NCBI GenBank assembly: GCA_030754315.1
Contig: JASMAO010000078.1
Coordinates: forward strand, 1 to 13,518
Origin: SAR202 cluster bacterium
GTDB lineage: Bacteria > Chloroflexota > Dehalococcoidia > Lucifugimonadales > JASMAO01
Reading direction: 5' to 3'
DNA length: 13,518 nt
The notes under the pieces are model-generated. The model ran no database searches and was not told the origin of the DNA. It saw only the letters and a list, made by a program, of their open reading frames with translations. Below, piece after piece: positions 6,349 through 13,518 of the stretch. The position numbers and the translations under genes are program-made. Each line of letters starts with the position of its first letter. The stretch's first letter is position 1.

Positions 6349-8781
6349 CTAGGATGAGCCGACGGGATCTACATCAACAGTCCAGCCATTTGGAATGGTC
6401 AACTTGTCAAGAAGTACGCGAGGATTGGCTCCCCTCAGTACAATCTGCCACCTATATCGGCCCCGAAGACGCTGAGGATGTGCGGGTGTGGGCCCCATCA
6501 TTTCCACGTTGGAGAATCCCCAAGCGTCACGCTCAAGGTTTATTAACTCAGACCAACGAGCCGCCTCGCTTTCCGCAGCCGCACGATTTATATTTGAGTA
6601 GAGTAACCGTATTAAACGGCTGAATGGAGGGTTGTTTTGCTCTCGCCGGAAGGCGATCTCTTGTGGATAGAAAAAATCGTAGTTTTGAGAAGCCGCCGCC
6701 TTTATGGCATAGTTATCAGGCTGATACGTTTGGACAACAACATCCCCATCACTCCTTCCTCGCCCAGCTCTTCCAGCAACCTGGCACAATATTTGAAATG
6801 TTCTTTCACCAGCCTGGTAGTCGGGTGCGTTAAGTCCCAAATCAGCCATGATTACTCCTACTAGGGTCACTGACGGGAAATGGAGACCTTTGGCTATCAT
6901 TTGAGTCCCGACAAGTACCTGAGCCTGTCCCGTCTTAAAACGCTCCAGAATATCCTCATCCATCCCCCGGCTCTTAGTGGAATCACGATCCCATCGTAAA
7001 ACCTTTGCCATTGGGAAATGCTTAGTAACCTCATCAACCACTGCCTGGGTACCGATACCGTAGTAACTAAGCTTAGCCGAGGCGCACCTAGGACACTTTG
7101 CAGGAGGCCTTCGACGCTCTCCACACCAGTGGCAAACAAGTCGTGAGGGATCATTGTGAAAAGTAAGCCCGACATCACATCGTCGACACCTCAACCCCAA
7201 ACCACAATTACGACACTGAAGATGGGCCGCCGAACCTCTCCGATTGAGGAAAAGAATTGCTTGTTCACCTGCATCCAAAGTGGGTCCCATCTTTTTCATT
7301 AAGGACCTACTGAAGATTAGTCTGTTACCTTCACGTAGTTCCTTACGCATATCCACAATGGTCACCGCTGCAAGGCCGGATGCACCAGAAGCGCTTGGAG
7401 TACCAACTCGTTTTGGCAGGCTTAGAAGGCGGGAACGGCCATTGGCAGCTGCATAGTAAGAACAGACATCTGGAGAGGCACTTCCAGCAACAACAGTTGC
7501 GCCAGTAACGGCGGCGAGTTTCCGTGTCACGTCACGAGCGTGATATCTTGGATCAACGTCGTGTTGTTTGTACGTCCATTCGTGTTCCTCATCCATAACA
7601 ATAAGACCAAGATCCGGTTGTGGCGCAAATACCGCACTCCTAGAACCTATTACTATCGAGTACTCGCCACGTCTAATTCTCCACCATTGGTCAAACCGTT
7701 GGCCTCGGGAAAGGCCACTGTGAAGAATGGCGACCTTGCCGGGAAATCGAACCGCGAAGCGTTCAATGGTCTGATGGGTTAAAGCAATTTCTGGAACCGT
7801 AACAATAACCCTCTTACCGGAAGCAAGGCAGTGTCCAGTCGCATCTAAATAGACCTCCGTTTTACCACTACCAGTAACTCCATTGAGAAGAAAATACTTT
7901 GATCCGGAGTCGGGAGAATCCATGGTTGCGCGTATGGACGATGCAGCTATCGCCTGCGCATCAGTGAGATCAAATGGCAAAGCCTGCGGAAAGATCTTTC
8001 CTCGGAGCGGATCCCGATCTACTGATTTTTCCGTTTTATGAATCAGTCCTCTCTCAACCAACTTGTTAACCGCTGAGGACCCAAATTCCTTGTTCACCGT
8101 GGCAAGTAAAATGGGAGCCCTTTCATTTAATAAACGTCTGAGTAGGGAGGCCTGCTTAAGAGAGCGTGATTCCAAAAATGAAACCATATCGTGCCCATGT
8201 GAAGCTGATTCGGGTGATAATGTTACAAATTTGCGTAACTTTGTCCGAACGGTTGGTTCTAATGACCCATACGTACGATCAACCAGACCTCGACGCACAA
8301 GGGTTTTGACTGAGGTTCGTGCGGCTTCACCCAACAACCTAACAAGCCTATCTTCTGAAATACGTCCGTGTTTGTTGATATAATCTGCGATACGCGTTTG
8401 TAAGGCATTCATTTCCTCTACCTTTACTACCTGTCCCTCCTTTGAAGCATAGTAAGTGCGCGGTCGAATGCGCCCACCCGGCGGCAGCATGGCTACCGCG
8501 GCCTCGAATCGCGAGCACATATAATATTCGCTGATCCACTGAGCTAAAATCAGGCCTGTTTCATCGAGTACCTCATCCTCAAAAACAAATCCCAAGACGT
8601 CACGCGTTTCCATGATCTGTGAGTGTTCGGTTAGTGCAGTAACGATTCCCTGTATACGTCTGGGTCCGAAAGGCACCCGCACGAGATGTCCCGGCCGAAG
8701 GTCAAGACCATTAGGCACGGAGTAGGTAAAAGTCCGATCGTGTCCCACAGGCGCATCGACAGCAACTTCAGCGAAAAACAT
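6349..8781 (-). CDS. priA: primosomal protein N' (replication restart helicase PriA)
   Basis: PriA is the superfamily 2 DNA helicase that recognises stalled forks and reloads the replisome. The 810 residues start with the 3'-end-binding domain (AEVAVDAPVGHDRTFTYSVP, 4-23; VRVPFGPRRIQGIV, 34-47). The helicase core has Walker A GVTGSGKTEVY (301-311), the DEEH box (397-400) followed by YKQHD and a histidine/arginine segment, and motif III GSASPD (433-438). Eight cysteines form two zinc sites: 523, 526, 532, 535, 550, 553, 563 and 566. Helicase lobe 2 contains VLVGTQMIAKGLHFPSVTLV (622-641) and QVAGRAGRG (667-675). On the minus strand the ATG follows GGCGGGTGAAG, giving a GGTG ribosome site about 9 bases away. 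The gene is divergent from nrdR and convergent with rplS, so it is transcribed alone. No frameshift or missing catalytic residue is visible. Confidence 0.97.
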   Translation of the reverse strand: MFFAEVAVDAPVGHDRTFTYSVPNGLDLRPGHLVRVPFGPRRIQGIVTALTEHSQIMETRDVLGFVFEDEVLDETGLILAQWISEYYMCSRFEAAVAMLPPGGRIRPRTYYASKEGQVVKVEEMNALQTRIADYINKHGRISEDRLVRLLGEAARTSVKTLVRRGLVDRTYGSLEPTVRTKLRKFVTLSPESASHGHDMVSFLESRSLKQASLLRRLLNERAPILLATVNKEFGSSAVNKLVERGLIHKTEKSVDRDPLRGKIFPQALPFDLTDAQAIAASSIRATMDSPDSGSKYFLLNGVTGSGKTEVYLDATGHCLASGKRVIVTVPEIALTHQTIERFAVRFPGKVAILHSGLSRGQRFDQWWRIRRGEYSIVIGSRSAVFAPQPDLGLIVMDEEHEWTYKQHDVDPRYHARDVTRKLAAVTGATVVAGSASPDVCSYYAAANGRSRLLSLPKRVGTPSASGASGLAAVTIVDMRKELREGNRLIFSRSLMKKMGPTLDAGEQAILFLNRRGSAAHLQCRNCGLGLRCRRCDVGLTFHNDPSRLVCHWCGERRRPPAKCPRCASAKLSYYGIGTQAVVDEVTKHFPMAKVLRWDRDSTKSRGMDEDILERFKTGQAQVLVGTQMIAKGLHFPSVTLVGVIMADLGLNAPDYQAGERTFQILCQVAGRAGRGRSDGDVVVQTYQPDNYAIKAAASQNYDFFYPQEIAFRREQNNPPFSRLIRLLYSNINRAAAESEAARWSELINLERDAWGFSNVEMMGPTPAHPQRLRGRYRWQIVLRGANPRVLLDKLTIPNGWTVDVDPVGSS

Positions 8782-9086
8782 ACATCACTTCACCCGCCAA
8801 TTTATATGCTGGCCTTTATATTTTCCGGGGGCCCTATTTTATTTTTCCCAAGTTCCCACTCAGGATGCTGTGAACAAACCATTTCTGCCGCTTCAGACCA
8901 ATATCAAAACAGTTAACCCAAGTAATATATACTAGTCGAGTTCACCCGAAGATATCTTGGTAAACCCTGTCTAAGATTCTAATCGAATCAGTTCCATCGA
9001 CAATGCATTTTCCGCTCTGTATCCTGAGTCCTGTCCAATTAACAAGATTTTTCTAATATATTGGCTGTTTTCCTGTAAAACCCGCC

Positions 9087-9116
9087 TTGACACCACTCAA
9101 TATGTGGTGGTACCGT
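9087..9116 (+). promoter_or_regulatory. candidate nrdR promoter overlapped by an inverted repeat
   Basis: A perfect TTGACA (9087-9092) is followed after 18 bases by TACCGT (9111-9116), a poor -10 match. The inverted repeat CACCAC-TCAATAT-GTGGTG (9091-9109) overlaps the -35 box and fills the spacer, a classic operator position. It resembles an NrdR box (CAC...GTG arms around an AT-rich centre), but the centre is 7 rather than 8 bases, so NrdR autoregulation is only a possibility. Confidence 0.45.
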
Positions 9117-9141
9117 CTGCTAGTCATACGACGGGTTGTGC

Positions 9142-9175
9142 TGGCCACTCCTGGGACGGAGTGGCCAATTTCTTT
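9142..9175 (+). promoter_or_regulatory. stem-loop in the nrdR leader, possible attenuator
   Basis: TGGCCACTCC (9142-9151) pairs perfectly with GGAGTGGCCA (9158-9167) around the 6-base loop TGGGAC, and is followed by ATTTCTTT. This stable hairpin with a T-rich tail lies 33 bases before the nrdR ATG. A weaker CCGTC/GACGG pair (9113-9117 with 9130-9134) precedes it. The layout resembles a leader terminator or attenuator; what it would sense is not visible. Confidence 0.55.
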
Positions 9176-9200
9176 GCTGACTGAGGGGTTTTTCGAGAAA

Positions 9201-9749
9201 ATGTACTGTCCTTTCTGCAATCACTCCGAGTCGAAGGTAATTGATTCAAGGGACTCAGGAGACGGAATCAGACGACGTCGTGAGTGCATTATGTGCAGTT
9301 TAAGGTTCACAACATACGAGCTAATCCAAAGTAGGGCACTCCTTGTAATTAAGGTAGATGAAAGGCGTGAAGAATTCCAACGAGAGAAACTCTGGGCAAG
9401 CCTGCTCAAAGCCTGTGCCAAACGGCCACTACCTGTGGGCATGGTGGAAAAAGTTATGCAGGAGATCGAGTCAGAATTGGCAGACTCAGGCAAGCCTGAG
9501 ATTGCTTCAAAGGTCATCGGAGAAATGGTAATGAGTAAGCTCAAAGACGTTGATAGAGTAGCTTACATAAGATTTGCGAGCGTGTATCGAGACTTTAGGG
9601 ACATCGAAACGTTCAAGGAAGAGATCGATGCGTTGTTGGAACCGGTGGAACCAATTGGTGTCCCCAGCAATCAACTATCCTTCCTCGAGGACCGTGAAAT
9701 ACTTCCCCCACCTCGCAGACGCCGCAGGCGGCCACCTAAAACGTCATAA
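9201..9749 (+). CDS. nrdR: transcriptional repressor NrdR
   Basis: NrdR senses ATP/dATP and represses ribonucleotide reductase genes. The protein opens with the family's zinc ribbon: Cys3, Cys6, Cys29 and Cys32 in MYCPFC...RRRRECIMC, then LRFTTYE. An ATP-cone follows from about residue 47 to 138 (LLVIKVDERREEFQREKLW ... VAYIRFASVYRDFRDIETF). From this start it has 182 residues, some 25-30 more than usual; the extra part is a C-terminal tail ending in PPPRRRRRRPPK, which could add nonspecific DNA affinity. I chose the ATG at 9201 because NrdR proteins begin M-x-C-P-F-C; an upstream TTG (9087) or ATG (9102) would add an unrelated N-terminus. The ribosome site at 9201 is weak (GAGGGG at 9183-9188 is 12 bases away; GAGA is close by). 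It sits 138 bases upstream of nrdJ, its expected target. Confidence 0.95.
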   Translation: MYCPFCNHSESKVIDSRDSGDGIRRRRECIMCSLRFTTYELIQSRALLVIKVDERREEFQREKLWASLLKACAKRPLPVGMVEKVMQEIESELADSGKPEIASKVIGEMVMSKLKDVDRVAYIRFASVYRDFRDIETFKEEIDALLEPVEPIGVPSNQLSFLEDREILPPPRRRRRRPPKTS

Positions 9750-9816
9750 TCAGGCACCCGGTGAATATCCCCATGGTTTCACTAACGCTGGAGTGGAGTT
9801 TAAGAACATTTGTGCG

Positions 9817-9822
9817 TATACT
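9817..9822 (+). promoter_or_regulatory. possible -10 box upstream of nrdJ
   Basis: TATACT lies in the 138-base gap between nrdR and nrdJ, 65 bases before the nrdJ ATG. The hexamer 17 bases upstream (TGGAGT) is a weak -35 match, so nrdJ may instead be read through from nrdR. No NrdR-box pair is apparent here. Confidence 0.25.
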
Positions 9823-9887
9823 AGTGCCTCTGCTTTGTAACCATTCAGAGTAGAGTTCCAGGCAAACCCAGATACAGGAGTTGCGAG

Positions 9888-12284
9888 ATGCAGAGCGACC
9901 AGAACCGGCCGACGGCTTTAGCTGATGATTCGAACACGGGGCACATTACCCTCACCGACAACGCCCGTATCGTCTTAGAGAAGAGGTACCTTAAAAAGAA
10001 CCGCTCTGGTGAGGTCATAGAAACACCAGAGGAGATGGTTCGTCGGGTCGCTCACGCTATAGCTGATCCCGAGTTGCTCTACGGCACGGAGGAAGATCGC
10101 GCCGAAGCAGAAGCCGACTTCTACAATATCATGGCCAGCCTAGAGTTTGTACCCAACTCTCCCACGCTGATGAATGCTGGTATACATCAAGACAACGGTG
10201 AAGGCACGGGCACACTATCGGCATGCTTCGTAATGGGCCTAGAAGACACTATGGAAGGAATCATGACCACCGCCAAAGAAATGGCTATGGTCCAGAAGTT
10301 CGGAGGGGGCACGGGCTTCGCCCTTTCGCCCATCCGATCGAAAGGTTCACACATCACAACTACGCATGGTAACGCCTGTGGACCAGTGGCAGTTTTGAGG
10401 CACTTATCATCAGTTTCCAAACTTGTAACACAGGGGGGTAAGCGAGACGGTGCCAATATGGCAGTGATGGACGTGCACCACCCAGACATCTTGGATTTCA
10501 TCAGCTCTAAACACGAGGAGGGGGAAATCCATAATTTCAACATCTCCGTCGGCGCAAGCCACGAATTCATGAACGCTGTCAAAGCGGATACCGATTACCC
10601 CCTTCTGGCCAGAAAGGATCCGAGCGACGCCAATTCACCTATGGTCGAGGTTAGCAGACTCAACGCACGTGAAATCTTCGACAAGATTATTGAAGGGGCC
10701 TGGCGCAATGGAGAACCTGGACTTATCTTCTTAGACTGGGTAAATCACAAAAATCCCACTCCTAATCTAGGACGTATGACCGCAACCAATCCTTGTGGGG
10801 AACAGCCATTGTTGCCCTATGAGTCATGCAACCTGGGTTCGATCAACCTGGCTGAATTTCTAACCGATCGCGAGGGGGATCTCGAAATTGATTGGGATCA
10901 ACTCGGCAGGGTCGCTCGCACGGCAACGAGATTTCTCGACAACGTCATCGACGCCAATTCCTACTCCGTACAAAAGATCTACGAGATGACTCATTCCACG
11001 CGGAAAACTGGGCTGGGCGTAATGGGCTTCGCTGATCTGCTCACTCGGCTTAAAATTCCATACGATTCAGACGAGGGGTTAGACCTAGGACAGAAGGTGA
11101 TGCAGTTTGTCCGTGAACAGGCTGATGACATGTCCACGGAATTGGCCAAAGTCCGAGGAAATTTCCCAGCATACCAGGGCAGCATATACGACACACCGGA
11201 AGGTCCCCAAATGCGCAACGCATGCAGACTCACAGTTGCTCCAACGGGAACTATTTCGATGATAGCGGGATGCTCAAGCGGTATCGAGCCCTTGTTCGCC
11301 TTGTGCTACCACAAACACAACATACTGGGTGGGGAAAGCCTACTGTACATTAACGAAGAATTCGAGAAAGCCGCTAGAGACGGTGGTTTCTATAGCCAGG
11401 ATCTGATGAATTACCTGGCTGATGGCGGCTCGTTGCAGAACCGAGATGATGTCCCTGATGATGTCAAAAAAGTTTTCGTCACATCATCGGATATCTCACC
11501 CGAGATGCACGTGCGAATGCAAGCAGTATTCCAAGAGAACGTAGATTCCGCGATATCCAAAACAATCAACTTCCCAAACAGCGCGACACGTGATGACGTG
11601 CGTAGCGCCTACATGTTGGCATGGGAATTAGCCTGTAAAGGCATCACCGTATACCGAGCTGGAAGTAGAGAAGTAGAAGTACTAACCAAAGGTTCATCAG
11701 ATAGTCAGTCGGATTCAGCCACACAGAGTACAGAATCCCCCGATTTGCTGCTCGAACGTCACCGTCCGTCTGTTGTTACCGGGGTGACCGAACGAGTCCG
11801 TACCGCTCACGGCAATCTATTCGTTACTATTAACTATGACGAGGACGGATTGCCATTCGAGGTATTCGCTGCACTTGGCAAGGCCGGCAGCACCGAATCG
11901 GCTCATTTGGAAGCGATTACTAGGCTCATTACTATGGCATTGAGAGCCGGAGTCCACCCTAATGAGATAATTAAACATCTGAAGGGCATCACGGATGCGC
12001 CTACGTGGGATGGCGGTACCTTGATACGATCAGTGCCAGACGCTGTGAGCCTGGTTCTCAGTCGCCATATCTCAGGCATCGATTCTCCCGAAGACGCGGT
12101 CGTGGCAGAAAGTTCACAGTTGGGTTTGTTCTCAACAGAACCAACTACAGAACCAAAGGCAACGAATGGAACCAACGGCCACCAAATACCTGTAGGCTCT
12201 CGCTGTCCCGAATGCGGTGGATACCTCGCCCATCAAGAAGGATGCATCCGATGTACTGAATGTGGGTACAACAAATGCGAGTAG
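9888..12284 (+). CDS. nrdJ: vitamin B12-dependent (class II) ribonucleoside-diphosphate reductase
   Basis: NrdJ reduces ribonucleotides to deoxyribonucleotides using adenosylcobalamin to generate the active-site thiyl radical, so it works with or without oxygen. The catalytic residues are visible: the substrate-reducing cysteine pair at Cys113 (TLSACFVMG) and Cys314 (YESCNLGSINL), and the thiyl motif NPCGE (301-305) with Asn301, Cys303 and Glu305. APTGTISMIAGCSSGIEPLF (451-470) is the phosphate-binding/C-terminal barrel signature. A TSCPD-type domain spans about 625-728. The C-terminal zinc-ribbon/redox tail has Cys773, 776, 786, 789, 792 and 797, ending CGYNKCE, which would re-reduce the active-site pair. 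The core begins within about 22 residues of the start, so there is no N-terminal ATP-cone and overall dATP inhibition is not expected. AGGAG (9876-9880) is 7 bases from the ATG and supports the start. nrdR lies directly upstream. Confidence 0.97.
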   Translation: MQSDQNRPTALADDSNTGHITLTDNARIVLEKRYLKKNRSGEVIETPEEMVRRVAHAIADPELLYGTEEDRAEAEADFYNIMASLEFVPNSPTLMNAGIHQDNGEGTGTLSACFVMGLEDTMEGIMTTAKEMAMVQKFGGGTGFALSPIRSKGSHITTTHGNACGPVAVLRHLSSVSKLVTQGGKRDGANMAVMDVHHPDILDFISSKHEEGEIHNFNISVGASHEFMNAVKADTDYPLLARKDPSDANSPMVEVSRLNAREIFDKIIEGAWRNGEPGLIFLDWVNHKNPTPNLGRMTATNPCGEQPLLPYESCNLGSINLAEFLTDREGDLEIDWDQLGRVARTATRFLDNVIDANSYSVQKIYEMTHSTRKTGLGVMGFADLLTRLKIPYDSDEGLDLGQKVMQFVREQADDMSTELAKVRGNFPAYQGSIYDTPEGPQMRNACRLTVAPTGTISMIAGCSSGIEPLFALCYHKHNILGGESLLYINEEFEKAARDGGFYSQDLMNYLADGGSLQNRDDVPDDVKKVFVTSSDISPEMHVRMQAVFQENVDSAISKTINFPNSATRDDVRSAYMLAWELACKGITVYRAGSREVEVLTKGSSDSQSDSATQSTESPDLLLERHRPSVVTGVTERVRTAHGNLFVTINYDEDGLPFEVFAALGKAGSTESAHLEAITRLITMALRAGVHPNEIIKHLKGITDAPTWDGGTLIRSVPDAVSLVLSRHISGIDSPEDAVVAESSQLGLFSTEPTTEPKATNGTNGHQIPVGSRCPECGGYLAHQEGCIRCTECGYNKCE

Positions 12285-12298
12285 TAAAGCCAACAGGA

Positions 12299-12329
12299 TT
12301 TTTCACCGGAAAGATAGTCATGTGAAAAA
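12299..12329 (+). other. A/T-rich inverted repeat after nrdJ
   Basis: TTTTTCAC (12299-12306) and GTGAAAAA (12322-12329) pair perfectly over 8 bases around a 15-base loop, 14 bases after the nrdJ stop. The arms place T-rich and A-rich runs on the two sides of the stem. It may mark the 3' end of the nrdJ transcript, but the stem is weak and lacks the usual following T run, so terminator function is uncertain. Confidence 0.35.
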
Positions 12330-12425
12330 CTTCATTCTGCCAAGTCTGATGTAGATGATCGTAAGATTACCTTTGTGGACCTCGCAATAAGTCTATACCC
12401 TCTCGGTTTTAGGTAGACGGAAACG

Positions 12426-12431
12426 TATAAT
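12426..12431 (+). promoter_or_regulatory. candidate -10 box for the pdxA-family gene
   Basis: A perfect TATAAT is placed to start transcription near 12438, about 80 bases before the start codon. The -35 region (around TCGGTT, 12403-12408) is a poor match, so an activator or a different sigma preference may apply. Confidence 0.4.
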
Positions 12432-12520
12432 CCAAAAGAAGATAGCTCGACCTTCAGTGACCCGTTTAATTCCAACATAGACAAACCAATCCAACCGTTG
12501 CTAAAAACACGTTGATGACC

Positions 12521-13518
12521 ATGAAAAACAACAAACCGTATATAGCGATTACTATGGGAGACCCGGCAGGGGTTGGGCCTGAGGTTACAGCCAAAGCGTT
12601 GATGGAAAGCCAAATCTATGACAGGTGTAGGCCGTTCGTAATCGGAAATGCGGCTGCCATAAACGATGCGCTAGGAACCGCCGGGGCAATCGCAAAGACC
12701 AATGTGGTTCATTCATTAGATGACCTTCGTGGCGATCCTCGCACTGTGGACGTGCTAGATTTAGAAAATTTGGACTACGACAACGTACGTCAAGGGGAGT
12801 TATCTGAGTCCTCCGGTCGAGCCGCTGTGGAATGGGTTTTGAGAGCGGGGGAACTGGCAACATCAGGCAAGGTCCAGGCCATAGTCACTGCTCCCATCAA
12901 CAAAGAAGCAGCGAGCCTCGCAGGATACAAAGACATCGGCCACATGGAGATTTTCCAGAGGCAGAGCGGAGTGAAAGAGGTCGCAACCATGCTGATAGCA
13001 AAGACATTGAGAGTCGTCCATTTGACTACCCATCGTTCTCTCAGAGTTGCTTGCGACTACGTAACAGTAGAAAACGTCCTTGCTAAGATAAAACTCACTG
13101 ACGAATATTTTCGCCGATGGGGATTTGACGCACCAAAAATAGGAGTCGCTGCTCTGAATCCCCATGCCAGCGATGGAGGACTGCTTGGAGACGAGGAACA
13201 AAGGCAGATAAAGCCCTCAATCGAAGCCGCTCGCGCCGATAGCATAGACGCAACCGGACCAATCCCGCCAGACACGGTGTTCAACCAAGCCATAGACGGC
13301 AAATTTGATGTTGTGCTGGCAATGTACCACGACCAAGGCCACATCCCAATCAAAGTGCATGACTGGGCCGGTAGCATAAGCGTAAATCTGGGACTCCCGT
13401 TTATTAGAACCTCAGTGGATCACGGCACTGCATTTGACATAGCCGGCAAGGGGATCGCAAACCACCAAAGCATGCTGGAATCGATAAAGACGGCCGTGAA
13501 TTTAGCAACCGGGCAAGG
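12521..13518 (+). CDS. pdxA: PdxA-family 4-phospho-hydroxyacid dehydrogenase (3' end cut off)
   Basis: PdxA oxidises 4-hydroxythreonine-4-phosphate with NAD(P)+ in the DXP-dependent route to pyridoxal phosphate; the paralogous PdxA2 group acts on 4-phospho-threonate/erythronate. The N-terminal motif YIAITMGDPAGVGPEVT is at residues 7-23. The three metal-binding histidines fall in TTHRSLR (His171), NPHASDGG (His215) and MYHDQGH (His270). GLPFIRTSVDHGTAFDIAG (289-307) is the strong family signature. The 332 codons present equal the usual full length (about 330), so only a few residues are missing at the right edge. The start is uncertain: ATG at 12515 and 12521 are in frame and neither has a good ribosome site; I chose the one nearest the conserved core. 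No other B6 or erythronate gene is visible next to it, so the PdxA/PdxA2 choice stays open. It is not on the nrdJ transcript by any clear evidence. Confidence 0.9.
   Translation, partial: MKNNKPYIAITMGDPAGVGPEVTAKALMESQIYDRCRPFVIGNAAAINDALGTAGAIAKTNVVHSLDDLRGDPRTVDVLDLENLDYDNVRQGELSESSGRAAVEWVLRAGELATSGKVQAIVTAPINKEAASLAGYKDIGHMEIFQRQSGVKEVATMLIAKTLRVVHLTTHRSLRVACDYVTVENVLAKIKLTDEYFRRWGFDAPKIGVAALNPHASDGGLLGDEEQRQIKPSIEAARADSIDATGPIPPDTVFNQAIDGKFDVVLAMYHDQGHIPIKVHDWAGSISVNLGLPFIRTSVDHGTAFDIAGKGIANHQSMLESIKTAVNLATGQ

Larger units (their letters stand above)
8782..9200. other. divergent intergenic region between priA and nrdR
   Basis: About 420 bases with no supported gene. The half near priA is AT-rich with TATAAA-like boxes on the minus strand (in 8800-8820), but no clear -35 partner. 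The middle holds a 10-base palindrome AAGATATCTT (8949-8958) and a small GATTC/GAATC hairpin (8975-8989). The right end carries the TTGACA box, the CACCAC/GTGGTG repeat and the leader stem-loop described separately. An open frame continuous with nrdR reaches back to a TTG at 9087, but it reads through these DNA/RNA elements and has no family resemblance before the nrdR ATG. Confidence 0.6.

Noticed and set aside
9050..9200. Adenosylcobalamin riboswitch controlling the B12-dependent reductase
   Set aside because: Expected because such riboswitches can precede class II or backup RNR genes, but the conserved B12-box and core GGGAA/CACTG-type elements cannot be placed; only simple hairpins are present.
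12299..12329. Standard intrinsic terminator after nrdJ
   Set aside because: The TTTTTCAC/GTGAAAAA stem is real but A/T-rich and not followed by a T run; listed only as an inverted repeat.
1..13518. CRISPR array, insertion sequence or prophage
   Set aside because: No regularly spaced repeats, transposase, integrase or terminal inverted repeats were found; the gene content is core housekeeping.

Overview
The window is a stretch of bacterial chromosome carrying core genes, with no mobile element, CRISPR array, rRNA or tRNA that I can find. The genes suggest a member of the Chloroflexota, most likely a Dehalococcoidia/SAR202-type lineage. The evidence for this is a compact rsmH-ftsA-ftsZ group without the mur/ftsI genes that usually accompany it, an FtsZ with the 'AGPAWMSIG' stretch I associate with that group, and an NrdR plus class II (B12-dependent) ribonucleotide reductase pair. 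This placement is inferred from memory of protein families, with no database search behind it.

Layout. (1) 123-3538, plus strand: rsmH, ftsA and ftsZ, overlapping by 4 bases and then abutting with no gap, so they form a translationally coupled division operon. It ends in a GC-rich stem-loop terminator near 3566-3606. An open frame with no recognised identity (3-107) runs in from the left edge. (2) 3607-3902: a pyrimidine-rich intergenic stretch ending in a good -10 box and a strong ribosome binding site for the next gene. (3) 3903-5726: a cytoplasmic Ntn-hydrolase of the gamma-glutamyltransferase superfamily whose glutamyl-binding residues look replaced. (4) 5797-6183: rplS (ribosomal protein L19), facing the convergent minus-strand gene priA (8781-6349). 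(5) 8782-9200: the divergent priA/nrdR region, holding a TTGACA -35 box overlapped by an inverted repeat and a 10-bp stem-loop just before nrdR. (6) 9201-9749 nrdR and 9888-12284 nrdJ, a regulator/enzyme pair for deoxyribonucleotide supply. (7) 12521-13518: a pdxA-family dehydrogenase cut by the right edge only a few codons before its expected end.

Functionally most of the window serves cell duplication: septum formation (FtsA/FtsZ), ribosome maturation (RsmH, L19), replication restart (PriA) and dNTP synthesis (NrdR/NrdJ). The two metabolic enzymes, the GGT-like hydrolase and the PdxA-family protein, have no obvious partner here. I found no convincing novel multi-gene system. The points most worth a second look are the non-canonical GGT-family enzyme, the nrdR control region, and the stripped-down division cluster with a short-linker FtsZ.
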